64,000 nucleotides of DNA. Origin: Devosia salina (GTDB taxonomy: Bacteria; Pseudomonadota; Alphaproteobacteria; Rhizobiales; Devosiaceae). Shown here piece by piece: positions 8,182 through 16,899 of this stretch. The position numbers were made by a program, and so were the translations under genes. Positions within the stretch are counted from its first letter, which is position 1; each line of letters begins with the position of its first letter. The notes beneath the pieces were generated by a model. It was not told where the DNA came from. It made no database searches and saw only the letters and a program-made list of their open reading frames with translations. The DNA lies in the NCBI RefSeq assembly GCF_019504385.1, contig NZ_CP080590.1:848001-912000 (forward strand), in the 5' to 3' direction.

Positions 8182-10482
8182 ATGAAGTCCGGCATGCGCG
8201 CATTGCCGCTCATGGTGGCCGCGCTTATCCTGACCGGTGCGTCCGGACTAGCGCCCGCCGCGGCGCAGGGCCTTGTGCCGCAGGACTTCTTTTCCGCCCC
8301 CATTGATCCGTCATCCCCCACGGAAATCGAGGCCGAGGAACTGGTTTTCGACTCCGTGAGCAATGTCATTACTGCCCGGGGCGACGTCTTACTGAAAGTG
8401 AGCGGCTACGTACTGACCGGTCGAGAACTGGTCTATCGGCGCGCTGAAGGGGTCATGCAACTGATCGGCGACGCGACCGTCACGGATCCAGCCGGCAATG
8501 TGTCGCACAGTGATACGCTGGACCTGACCGGCGGACTCAAGCGGGCCGTGCTCGATAGTATGACCCTGACCGCCTATGACGGTTCGCGCATCACGGCAGA
8601 CAGCGCCGAGTTCGACCAAGTGCTCAATTCCATCCTCACCAACGCGCAATACGCGCCCTGCGGTGAGTGCGTCGGGCCCCAGGGCCAGCGGATCGGCTGG
8701 TCGATCAGCGCCGCGCGGATCGTCCAGAACGCCGAGGACAATTCCATCACGCTCGAACAGCCCAGCATCGCGCTGTTGGGTATTCCTGTCGCCTGGCTGC
8801 CCTATCTCTGGCTGCCCGACATGAGCAACGAGGCGCTCGACAGCATCCCCAAGCCGAGCCTGGGCTATTCCGACGAGATCGGGGTCAAGGCCGAGTTCCC
8901 GTTCGCCGTCTATTCCACCCGAAACACCAGCGTGATCCTTTCGCCCACCCTGATGAGCCGGCAGGGCTTTCTGATGGGTGCTGAATGGATTCAGCGGTTC
9001 GATCGCGGCTCATTCCGCATCAAGGCGTCAGGCCTTTACCAGCGCGACAAGGCGGCCTTCACCTTTGCCGATGCGCAGCGTGACTGGCGCGGCGCCGTCC
9101 AGGCAGATGGCGCGTTCAAGCCGGTGGACGACTGGACCCTGGGGGCCGCCTATTCGATCTTCACCGACAGCGCCTATTTCGCCGATTATCTGCTCGACCC
9201 GCGGCGCTCGGCGGTCAACGAGGTCTACGCGACCCATCTGAGCGACGACACCTATATCGACGCCCGGATTCAGCAGTTTAACCTCCTGGGCAACAACACC
9301 AATCAGACACGTGACCAGCAGGGCATTGCGCTGCCCAATGTGCAAGTGGCCCGCAGCTTCACCCTCCCCGACGGGGCCGGGCGCATCGAGGTCGAGGGGC
9401 GCCTGCTGGCGATGCGGCGCGCCGCCGACTCGACGACAACGGCCAACTTCATTCCCTATGACTACGGCTATGCCGGCAACCGCATCCACGGCATGGCGCA
9501 GGCCAGCTGGCAGAACCAGTGGATCGCCGGCGGCGCGGTGGTGACGCCCTTCCTCGGCCTGCGGCTGGACGGTGCCAATTATGATGGCGGCAGCGGCCTC
9601 GCTAAGGCCCCTTCGGCGCAGACCTTGCTCAGCGCCACCCCCATTGCAGCGCTGGACGTGCGCTATCCGCTGGCGGCCTATGGCGGTGGGGTGACGCACC
9701 TGATCGAGCCGATCGCGCAGATCGTCTATCGTGGCGCTTCCGATACCGCGCCCGGGATCACCAACGAAGACTCCCAGAGCCTGGTCTTCGACGACACCAA
9801 TGTGTTCAGCTACAACCGCTTCAGCGGCATCGACCGCCAGGAAACCGGCCTGCGCCTCAATGTCGGCGGCCGTTATCTCGCCAGCCTCAATGACGGCAGC
9901 TATGTGGAACTGGTCGGCGGCCAGTCCTTCCAGCTGGCCGGAACCAACGTCTTTGCCTTGCCCAACCGGCAGCAGGTGGGCGTCGGTTCCGGGCTTGAAA
10001 ACGCGGCCTCCTACGCCGTCGTGGGCGCCTATGGCGCCATCGCCGACACAATCAAGGCCGGGGCCAAGCTGCAGGTCGATACGAGCAATCTCGCGATCTC
10101 CCGCGCCGGACTGGGCGTGAGCTACAACCGCGACGGCTGGTCGGGAGCACTCAATTACGGCTTTGCCGCCGCCACGCCGGCGACCGGCAATATCCGCGAC
10201 ATGCACGAAATCGGCGCCGAGCTTTCGGTGCCCGTGGCCGAATACTGGACTGTGACGGGCAAAGCCTATTGGGACATCAATGCCGGAAGCTACCTCCAGG
10301 TGGGCGGCGGCTTGACCTATAATGACGGCTATCTGGTGCTGTCCGGCGCGGTGACGCGAACCGGCCCGACCCACAGCTCGGCCAACGATCTGCGCGCCAC
10401 CGCTACCTTCCGGCTTTTGGCGCCAGCGGGTCTGGATGTCGGCTATTCGGGCGCAGTGCCGATCAATAGCTGGCTTGAATAG
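8182..10482 (+). CDS. lptD: LPS-assembly protein LptD
   Basis: 766 residues with a signal peptide ending near residue 29 (APAAAQG). An OstA/LptA-like N-terminal domain (about 47-150) starts with IEAEELVFDSVSNVITARGDV, then follows the PYLWLPD segment and a long beta-barrel region rich in alternating aromatic residues, ending in a terminal barrel strand. LptD with LptE inserts LPS into the outer leaflet of the outer membrane. The next gene encodes an LptE-like lipoprotein 11 bases downstream. In related bacteria lptD usually sits with surA/pdxA/ksgA; here its neighbours are an O-antigen ligase-like gene and lptE, so it may be an accessory copy. I cannot check whether another copy exists in the genome. 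Confidence 0.85.
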   Translation: MKSGMRALPLMVAALILTGASGLAPAAAQGLVPQDFFSAPIDPSSPTEIEAEELVFDSVSNVITARGDVLLKVSGYVLTGRELVYRRAEGVMQLIGDATVTDPAGNVSHSDTLDLTGGLKRAVLDSMTLTAYDGSRITADSAEFDQVLNSILTNAQYAPCGECVGPQGQRIGWSISAARIVQNAEDNSITLEQPSIALLGIPVAWLPYLWLPDMSNEALDSIPKPSLGYSDEIGVKAEFPFAVYSTRNTSVILSPTLMSRQGFLMGAEWIQRFDRGSFRIKASGLYQRDKAAFTFADAQRDWRGAVQADGAFKPVDDWTLGAAYSIFTDSAYFADYLLDPRRSAVNEVYATHLSDDTYIDARIQQFNLLGNNTNQTRDQQGIALPNVQVARSFTLPDGAGRIEVEGRLLAMRRAADSTTTANFIPYDYGYAGNRIHGMAQASWQNQWIAGGAVVTPFLGLRLDGANYDGGSGLAKAPSAQTLLSATPIAALDVRYPLAAYGGGVTHLIEPIAQIVYRGASDTAPGITNEDSQSLVFDDTNVFSYNRFSGIDRQETGLRLNVGGRYLASLNDGSYVELVGGQSFQLAGTNVFALPNRQQVGVGSGLENAASYAVVGAYGAIADTIKAGAKLQVDTSNLAISRAGLGVSYNRDGWSGALNYGFAAATPATGNIRDMHEIGAELSVPVAEYWTVTGKAYWDINAGSYLQVGGGLTYNDGYLVLSGAVTRTGPTHSSANDLRATATFRLLAPAGLDVGYSGAVPINSWLE

Positions 10483-10493
10483 GAGCGGGGACG

Positions 10494-10991
10494 ATGACCA
10501 GAACGAAGCTTCTTTCCCTCGCCACCATGGCGCTGCTTGCCAGTCTTCTCACCGCCTGCACCAGCTTCACGCCGGTCTATGGCGACAGGCCCGGCGCCGG
10601 CATGGAATCGGTCAGGTTCAACTTCGCTTCCCCCGATAGCCGCATAGAGCAGATCATCTTCGATCGCCTCAAGCTGGCCTTTCCCGGCGAAGCGGGACCG
10701 AATGACCCGGTCCTCGACATCGCGGCAAGCGCGGTTTCGCTGCCCGGATCGATGTCGAATGCATTCGCCGTGGCCCGGCCGACCAATGTTCGGGTTCAGG
10801 CCACAGTGACCATCACCAACGACGACCGTGTGCTTTTCGAAGCCACCCGCTTCGCCGACACCGCCTATCAGAGCGGCAAGCTGACCCCAGTCGATATTGC
10901 ATCGTCCCAAGGCGCCCAGGAAACGGCGGCGCGCGCCGCAGCCGAGTCCCTGCGGATCTCCGTCCTCTCCGGCTATCGCCCCGCGCCATAG
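10494..10991 (+). CDS. lptE: LptE-like LPS-assembly lipoprotein
   Basis: 165 residues. A lipoprotein signal peptide ends in LLTAC with Cys22 as the lipidation site, directly followed by SFTPVYGD, the short motif after the lipid anchor in alphaproteobacterial LptE proteins. The rest is a compact alpha/beta domain; the stretch FNFASPDSRIEQIIFDRLKLAFP is family-like. LptE plugs the LptD barrel and helps its folding. It begins 11 bases after lptD with a GGAGCGGGG ribosome site, so the two are co-transcribed. Sequence conservation in this family is low; the call relies mostly on the lipobox, size and the neighbour. Confidence 0.72.
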   Translation: MTRTKLLSLATMALLASLLTACTSFTPVYGDRPGAGMESVRFNFASPDSRIEQIIFDRLKLAFPGEAGPNDPVLDIAASAVSLPGSMSNAFAVARPTNVRVQATVTITNDDRVLFEATRFADTAYQSGKLTPVDIASSQGAQETAARAAAESLRISVLSGYRPAP

Positions 10992-11088
10992 CAGCACCTC
11001 GGGCGGCCTCACCAAAGACCCTCAAGACATGCCGCCGCTGCTTTGACCTGGGGAGCGCGGGTCAGGTCTCAACTCCCCGTGTCGAGCC

Positions 11089-12021
11089 TCAGTGGGAAGC
11101 GCTCCCATAAAGTCTCTTCTGTTCCTGCCAGGCCCTGAATTCCGCCTCCGGAAAGTCGCCACGGAGATAGCACTCATGCGCCGGCGCCAGCCGGGTGCGA
11201 AACTCGTCGAGCAGCAAGCGCCATCGAACGTAAAGCGGCGTTCGCGACGGGTAGGGTGGGGCGCCAAAGAGCCATCTGACGGTATTGCCGCCGCCGCCGA
11301 CATCGGTCCTCAGCACGCGTGCGCCTGGCAGGCCGCCCCTGAACAAGAGATTGCCGATCGCCACCTGTTCATTGTCCCACAACCCGGCCGGCAGCCACTC
11401 CCTCTCCACCAGGAATTCCAACCGGTCGGAAAACTCTTCCGCGAAGTCCCGGCGCACGATCAGATCCCCAGCACTCATCATGGCAAGTGTCCGTCCCACC
11501 ATCTTACGAGGGAACTTGCCGATGCGCATCCGTTGCGCCAGGTGCCAGGTGGTGTTGAGACTGATGCGCATGCCCTCGAGCTCGGAAGGCATGACGCTGA
11601 CCGTCTTGCCCTTGAGATCCGGCATGAACCGACAGAGCCCGGCGTCCACCCACAACAGGAACTCAGCGTCCGTTTCCCGGGCCGCGCGTTTGAGTAACTC
11701 GGGCTTGGACATGACGATCATGCCATATTCGACGAGGTTGAAGGCGATGTCGCGCCGATTGACGGCCTCGCTGCCCTCGACGATCTCCTCGATCCGGCTG
11801 CGATGCCCGAACATGGTCAGCTCGTCCTTCGTCACCCGAATAATGCGGTCTCCCCGTTTGGGACGAACCGCGCTGGCATCGAAGGCGGGGTCGAGAAAGA
11901 TGATGAAGGGCAGCGGCGCTTGCAGCGTCTGGTTCAGCCAGGCGACATATTGGTCCGGCGTGCGGTTGTCATAGCCGCCCCGGCCCACATCGTAAAATCC
12001 TGTCACTGCGGTAATTGTCAT
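11089..12021 (-). CDS. HtrL/YibB (WlaTC)-like putative glycosyltransferase
   Basis: 310 residues. It starts TAVTGFYDVGRGG...YVAWLNQTLQAPLPFIIFLDP, as in the HtrL_YibB family, followed by LVEYGMIVMSKPELLKRA and LLWVDAGLCRF, where WVDAG is the likely metal/nucleotide-sugar site. No signal peptide or membrane segment. Members are found in LPS-core and other surface glycan loci and are thought to act as glycosyltransferases; the exact reaction is not established. It converges on lptE and so closes the surface-glycan block between cassettes A and B. ATG 12021 is a reasonable start. Confidence 0.75.
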   Translation of the reverse strand: MTITAVTGFYDVGRGGYDNRTPDQYVAWLNQTLQAPLPFIIFLDPAFDASAVRPKRGDRIIRVTKDELTMFGHRSRIEEIVEGSEAVNRRDIAFNLVEYGMIVMSKPELLKRAARETDAEFLLWVDAGLCRFMPDLKGKTVSVMPSELEGMRISLNTTWHLAQRMRIGKFPRKMVGRTLAMMSAGDLIVRRDFAEEFSDRLEFLVEREWLPAGLWDNEQVAIGNLLFRGGLPGARVLRTDVGGGGNTVRWLFGAPPYPSRTPLYVRWRLLLDEFRTRLAPAHECYLRGDFPEAEFRAWQEQKRLYGSASH

Positions 12022-12498
12022 CTCATTTCCTGCCCGATCGTGCCTGGGTCAGGTAGCAGCGAATGGCCACGGGCAAAAGACCGGAACGTGATGTCGAGAC
12101 CTTTTGGCACCGCCGTGGCGCCCGTCTTCGCAGCGATTGCGTGGTCTTGAACCTTGCCCAGCACAGGCCATAAGCGCTGAGACCGGCACTATCGCGCATT
12201 GGCCAGAAATCCGGGCCTTCCGAGGGGCCAAACCCGCGCAAAACCGGGCCCGTTCCAGGCAATGCCCGTCATCCTCGATGCGCGTTAACCATTGAGAACA
12301 AAGCGCCAACATCGGCGTTGACAGCCAGAAGAACTTCCGCTCTCCTGACCAGCGTCGGTTCCATTCCGGGCCGATCCCGAGGCCGCGTCTCCTCATGAGG
12401 CGCTGGTTCGCCCCCGCGAACCAGAGGCGGCTGACAGTGTGTTGGAGCACACTGCCAGCCTAACCAAGGGCACTCACTGCTTCCACAGGAGAAACCCA
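12022..12498. other. Intergenic region before cassette B
   Basis: About 480 bases without a convincing gene; ORFs on both strands have shadow-like composition. The only clear structure is the inverted repeat at 12429-12460. A good ribosome site AGGAGAAA lies at 12487-12494. Confidence 0.5.
12429..12460. repeat. Long inverted repeat upstream of cassette B
   Basis: Two arms of 13 bases, GGCTG-a-CAGTGTG and CACACTG-c-CAGCC, with one mismatch and a 6-base centre TTGGAG (12442-12447). No T run follows, so it is not a standard terminator. It lies 27 bases before the ribosome site of cassette B and could be a regulator-binding site or an attenuating hairpin. Confidence 0.55.
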
Positions 12499-13567
12499 AT
12501 GGCTGATGCCATTCTGGGCGCGGATGCGCCCGCCCGCAAGCGCGCTTCGAGCGATATCCCCCACACCCGTCCCATCATGGTGCTCGACGGCCTCGTCGCC
12601 GATCCGCGAGGGAGCGCTCGTCATCGCCTCGTCCGGTCTCATTGATGCCCATAGTCAGGTGGCGCGCCGGGTCAACCCGCCTCTGCGTCAGGGAACGGCA
12701 TCGCCGCAGCCCATCAAGAAGGGCGTGCAGCATCTCAGGGTCGTTTCGCCCGAACCCGACATCTTCTTTGCTTCGGGCATCGACCGCTCCTATTTCGTCC
12801 AGGAGCCGCGGCTGCGGCAGAAGGGCATCTACCTCGCCCTCTATGGCAGCGCCGTCTATGTCGGCCGTTCCGGGGACACGGCCTGCCGCATTGCCTGGGG
12901 CGCGCATCTGCGGCGCAATGGCCTGCCCGATCGCATCATCGCGGCGGTCGACAAGCATCAGCTGATGAGCGAAGCCCAGGCCCGCACCGCCGAGCGCCTT
13001 GCCGCCCGACGGGTCAACAAGCATCCGGGACTCACGCTCATCAATGCTCTCCCGGCCGGCGATCGGCTCGATTCCGGTCCCTATATGGCCACCGATCGCT
13101 TCGTCGCCACCTTCTTCGAGCGCATCGAACAGGCTGGGCTGCTTGATCCCGTTGCCCCCGCTGCGGGACCGTTCGACAGGACCAATCCTGGGCCGTTCGA
13201 ACCCCAGCCGCTCGAAGCCGCACCGGACGGGCAGGGGGAAGGCCAGCACCTCATCATGGAAAGCTGCGGCGTCACCGCCCAGGCGAGGATTGCGGACGGC
13301 AAGTTCTTCGTGCTGGCGGGCAGTCAGGTCCGGCTCGAGCCTGTCCCTTCGGCCGGCAGCGCCGCGCTCAAGGAGCGCCAGGATCTCTCGCACGATGGCG
13401 GCCTCGTTCGTGAGGGCGATCATCTGGTCCTGACCGTGGATGTCGGTTTCGACACGCCATCGGGCGCCGCCAATTTCGTGGCCGGCTCAAGGGTCAAACC
13501 CGAGCTTTGGCGGCCATTGGCCGAGGCTCGCGGCATGGGCCCCAAGACATGGGGTCCCAAGACCTGA
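12499..13567 (+). CDS. GIY-YIG nuclease-like protein with C-terminal DUF4357 (cassette B), N-terminus frameshifted or start at 12725
   Basis: The core has a textbook GIY-YIG pattern: GIYLALY, then VYVGRSGDTACR, H in WGAH, and the glutamate in ARTAERL. It ends with DUF4357 (SGAANFVAGSRV...LWRPL). A strong ribosome site AGGAGAAA precedes ATG 12499, but that frame reads only 48 residues before a stop at 12643-12645. From about base 12605 coding-like composition moves to the next frame, which runs to 13567. Either one base was gained or lost near 12600-12615, or the true start is GTG 12725 (280 residues, GAAGGG just upstream), or ATG 12506 in the long frame. The homologue in cassette A has a similarly short N-terminus, so a working protein from 12725 is plausible. 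The protease gene follows after 109 bases. Confidence 0.65.
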
Positions 13568-13676
13568 GGCCCCAAGACCTGAGGCCCACACCGTAACGGG
13601 TGGCTCCGGGCCACCCGCATCCCCTCTTTCTCCCTTTTGCTGCGGCGCGCGAAGACGCGGCCGCCAAGGAACCATC

Positions 13677-15644
13677 ATGGCCAATTTTGAAAACATGACC
13701 CTCGCCCTCGAGGATGAGGAGTTCGACAATGCCGATACGGTCGAGGCCGCGACCGACGCCAAGCCAATCCGGCCCGATCGGCTGCTCGTGGAGGCTTTGC
13801 TCAAGGGAAGGACCGCGGCGATCCGGGCCGCTTTGCGCTCGGACGTGCCACAGGTCATCCAGATCGTGTCGCCCAGCCCGGCCTGGGCTCTGGCTCTCAG
13901 CCGGGAGGTCAAACTCGCTCATCCGCGAGTGCGAACCCTGACCGTGACTGAGGTCAAGAAGGACAAGAATGCATGGATCGTGCCCGAAATGCAGGCACAG
14001 CTGATGAGCGGGGTGCATTGCCTTCTTTCGACCACGGACCAGCCAGACCTTCTTGCCGTCGAAGTTCAGGGCGCGATCGACCTGCGCCTAGAGTTGCCGC
14101 GGATCCACGTTGCCGCTCTCAATCGCGCCATTCGCGCCTTTTGCGGCCAGCGGGCGAACGGTCTTGCGACCGAGGATATCGAAAAGCTCGATTTTTCCGA
14201 TCTGATCATGGCCATGCGTCCCGGCAGTTCGGCCCGAAATTGCGTTCGGCGCATCAAGGCCCTGGCCGCAAAGCAGCGGGTGGCCCGGGGTGCCGCGCGG
14301 CGCAGCACCGGACCGCGTCTCGCAGATCTGCCGCTGCCGACCACTGTCCGGGGCTGGGCGATGAGCTGTCTCGACGATCTCAATCAGGTCTGGGGAGGCA
14401 CGCTGGACCCGCGGCAATTGCGCTTTGCTGTGCTCGAAGGGCCCCCGGGCACGGGCAAGACGATGATTGCCGAAGCCTTGGCGCGCTCGGCGGGCTGGCA
14501 CCTGGTATCGGCGACCATGGGGGACTGGTTCGACAGCAGCGATGGGCATCTGGGCGGCGTCAGCAAGGCCATCGTCCGCTTCTTCGACACGCTGCTCGAG
14601 ACCGAAAATTGCGTCGGCTTCATCGATGAACTCGATGGCCTGCCCGATCGCGCCACGCTCGATGCCCGCGACCGGCAATGGTGGACCCCGGTCGTCAACC
14701 TATTCCTCAAGCAGATCGATCGCGTCCGCAGCTCGGGCAGGCCGGTGATGATCATCGGCGCGACCAATTTCTTCGAGCGTCTCGATGCGGCCTTGGTGCG
14801 CCCCGGACGCATGGAGCGGCGTGTGCATGTGCCGGTGCCTGAGACCGAGGACGAGGTTCGCGCCATCTTCGCCCACTATCTGGCGCCCGAGATTCGGGCC
14901 AGCGAACTGGGGAGTGTCGCCAGCATTGCCGCCGGCGCGACGCCGGCGCAGATCGAGGCCTGGGTCAAGCAGGCGCGGGCGGAGGCGCGTCATCATGACA
15001 GAGAGCTCACGATTGAGGACGTGCTCGATGTGGTGGCGCCCCCCGATGCGCGTGACCCCGATGAAATCCGGGCGATCGCCCTTCATGAAGCGGGGCACGC
15101 TTTTGTTGCGACGCGGCTCGGGATCGGGATCAAGCACGTCTCGATCATTGCCAAGGGCGGCAGCGGCGGGGTCACGCGCACCGTGCCGCCTGGGGCGATG
15201 CTCAATCGCCAGCAGCTCGAGGATATCGTCACGGTTTCGATGGCCGGGCGTGCCGCCGATCTTGTCCTCGGGGACCTTGGTGCCCATTCGGGTGCGGCGG
15301 TCGATATCCAGCTGGCCACCGCGCTGCTTTTGCGCGGGCTGTGCGAATGGGGGCTTTATGACACGCTGGGACAGCTCGATCCCAACAGCGAGGCCGCTTT
15401 CGACTTTGCCGATGAAGCCGTCAAGCGTCTGCTGCACCGGGCCCTCAAGCTGATCACGCTGCACCGTCGGCAGGTCTTGGCCCTTGCCAGCGAACTCCAG
15501 AAGCGGCGTTTCCTCAAGGGCGATGCGGTCAAGTGCATCCTCGACCGTCACGCTATGGGCGAGGCGAACGCTGAGGCTGTGGCGGGCCCATCGAGCCGAA
15601 AGCCTCGCAAGGCGCCGTCCAATGCGCAGGTGACCCCGAAATGA
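13677..15644 (+). CDS. Soluble FtsH-like AAA+ ATPase/M41 zinc metalloprotease (cassette B)
   Basis: 655 residues from ATG 13677, which has AAGGA six bases upstream; the frame is open further upstream but overlaps the GIY-YIG gene. Domain order matches the cassette A protease: a novel N-terminal domain, an acidic start, then AAA+ with Walker A GPPGTGKT (255-262), Walker B IDELDG, sensor-1 GATN, the arginine segment RPGRMERR, and M41 with HEAGH (470-474) and likely zinc ligand D543 (GAAVDI). A basic tail rich in K, R, P and S follows. No transmembrane helix, so it should be cytosolic. The two copies share many positions (IDELD..P.R, the WW pair, RLD.AL.R.GR, LAGRAAD/MAGRAAD) but are clearly diverged. 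Its stop overlaps the recombinase start (ATGA), so the two are translated together. Substrate unknown. Confidence 0.85.
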   Translation: MANFENMTLALEDEEFDNADTVEAATDAKPIRPDRLLVEALLKGRTAAIRAALRSDVPQVIQIVSPSPAWALALSREVKLAHPRVRTLTVTEVKKDKNAWIVPEMQAQLMSGVHCLLSTTDQPDLLAVEVQGAIDLRLELPRIHVAALNRAIRAFCGQRANGLATEDIEKLDFSDLIMAMRPGSSARNCVRRIKALAAKQRVARGAARRSTGPRLADLPLPTTVRGWAMSCLDDLNQVWGGTLDPRQLRFAVLEGPPGTGKTMIAEALARSAGWHLVSATMGDWFDSSDGHLGGVSKAIVRFFDTLLETENCVGFIDELDGLPDRATLDARDRQWWTPVVNLFLKQIDRVRSSGRPVMIIGATNFFERLDAALVRPGRMERRVHVPVPETEDEVRAIFAHYLAPEIRASELGSVASIAAGATPAQIEAWVKQARAEARHHDRELTIEDVLDVVAPPDARDPDEIRAIALHEAGHAFVATRLGIGIKHVSIIAKGGSGGVTRTVPPGAMLNRQQLEDIVTVSMAGRAADLVLGDLGAHSGAAVDIQLATALLLRGLCEWGLYDTLGQLDPNSEAAFDFADEAVKRLLHRALKLITLHRRQVLALASELQKRRFLKGDAVKCILDRHAMGEANAEAVAGPSSRKPRKAPSNAQVTPK

Positions 15645-16531
15645 CCGCGCATTGGCTGAAACACATCGGCCGGCTCGATGGTGCCTTTTCCGATCACACG
15701 CTCCGGTCCTACCGGAGCGATTTCGGGCTCTTTGCCGCCTGGTGCCGCAAGCGCCGGCGGCCCTTCCTGCCGGCCACCGGCGAGACGGTCGCCGCCTATA
15801 TCGAAGCCGAGCGGATGTGTCTCAAGCCAGGGACGCTCAAGCGGCGCCTCGCGGCAATCCGGAAGCTCCATCAGCTGGCAGGTGAAGGAGATCCCACGAG
15901 AGACGCAGAAGTTGATCTCGCCATGCGGCGCGCCAGCCGGGCCCAACCATCCCGTCCTCAGCAGGCGCTGGGCATCACCGCTGAGAGGCGGGATCGTCTT
16001 CTCGCCCAATGCACCGACGACCTGATCGGCCTCCGTGACCGGGTCCTGGTCAGTGTTGGGTTCGACACTTTGTGTCGCCGCGGTGAGTTGGTGGCCCTGT
16101 CCGTCACCGACCTCACCAAACGAGAGGATGGCCGGTACAACGTGCTCATCCGCCGCGCCAAGAACGATCCCGAGGGCGCTGGCCGAACCGCGCATCTCTC
16201 GACGCGCAGCAGCGCGCTCGTGGACGATTGGTTCACCGCGATCGGCGCGACGAGAGGACCACTCCTGCGCCCGGTCTATCGGAGCCGGGCATTGGTACTT
16301 TATCTCGAGCCGCTTACCATCGGCCGGGTGCTCAAGAAGCTCTCGAAACGTGCAGACCTGCAGACGACCGGACCGTCAAAAGTATCTGGCCACTCACTTC
16401 GCGTGGGCGCCGCCCAGCAATTGGTGCTCAACGGTCGCGGCATTCTCCAGGTCATGAGGGCAGGGGGATGGCGGTCAATGAACGTCGTGGCCCGCTATGT
16501 AGAGAATGTCGATCTTGACGTTTGGAGTTAG
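15641..16531 (+). CDS. Tyrosine-type site-specific recombinase
   Basis: 296 residues. An N-terminal SAM-like DNA-binding domain (1-110) precedes the catalytic domain. All key residues are visible: R146 (LCRRGEL), K174, H251 and R254 (GHSLR), W277 in the usual H/W place, and the nucleophile Y286 (ARYVE). It starts within the stop of the AAA+/M41 gene (ATGA at 15641-15644). A recombinase coupled to a protease gene is unusual and suggests it belongs to the cassette and is not merely a neighbour. It could be the integrase of a mobile island whose relaxase lies at 46.9 kb, or an XerC/D-like recombinase within the system. The IS66 remnant begins just after its stop. Confidence 0.88.
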   Translation: MTAHWLKHIGRLDGAFSDHTLRSYRSDFGLFAAWCRKRRRPFLPATGETVAAYIEAERMCLKPGTLKRRLAAIRKLHQLAGEGDPTRDAEVDLAMRRASRAQPSRPQQALGITAERRDRLLAQCTDDLIGLRDRVLVSVGFDTLCRRGELVALSVTDLTKREDGRYNVLIRRAKNDPEGAGRTAHLSTRSSALVDDWFTAIGATRGPLLRPVYRSRALVLYLEPLTIGRVLKKLSKRADLQTTGPSKVSGHSLRVGAAQQLVLNGRGILQVMRAGGWRSMNVVARYVENVDLDVWS

Positions 16532-16544
16532 TTCTAATGCCTCA

Positions 16545-16808
16545 GCCTACTCCTTCCATCAGCCCGGATCTCACCCGGTTCCGTCTGCAGTTCAACGAAC
16601 ACAACGGCCATCTGCTCGGCATTGAGCGGATCGATCCGTAGCTTTTCCGAGCGTGTCCCGAACTGCGCCCGCTTGAGCATGGCAACGATCGATTCCAGCC
16701 GAGCGGTGATCGGTGAACGTCTTCCTGGCGTGGGCAGCAGCGATCATCGCCTTGATGTCGTCGGTGTCATCAGGAAGTTGCTGCGGATCTGCCGGGTTCA
16801 GGCCCACA
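16545..16808 (-). pseudogene. IS66 transposase TnpC, 5' fragment, frameshifted
   Basis: From about GTG 16808 the frame reads ADPQQLPDDTDDIKAMIAAA, the usual coiled-coil start of IS66 TnpC. After a frameshift near 16720 another frame continues ITARLESIVAMLKRAQFG and then SEKLRIDPLNAEQM, a conserved TnpC segment. The rest, including the catalytic DDE domain, is missing. Confidence 0.72.
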
Positions 16809-16899
16809 TAATGGCACAAAACACCCCGGATTGCCTCAGCTTTTTGCGCTAGTGAGTCAGTCTGCCGCACGCTTTTGCCCAGCCGGTTGCGAGATGCTC

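Noticed and set aside
9028..10374. Reverse-strand ORF opposite lptD
   Set aside because: Shadow frame of the LptD barrel; no motif.
12049..12450. 133-codon reverse-strand ORF before cassette B
   Set aside because: Unusual composition (many W, C, R, P), no motif, and it crosses the inverted repeat.
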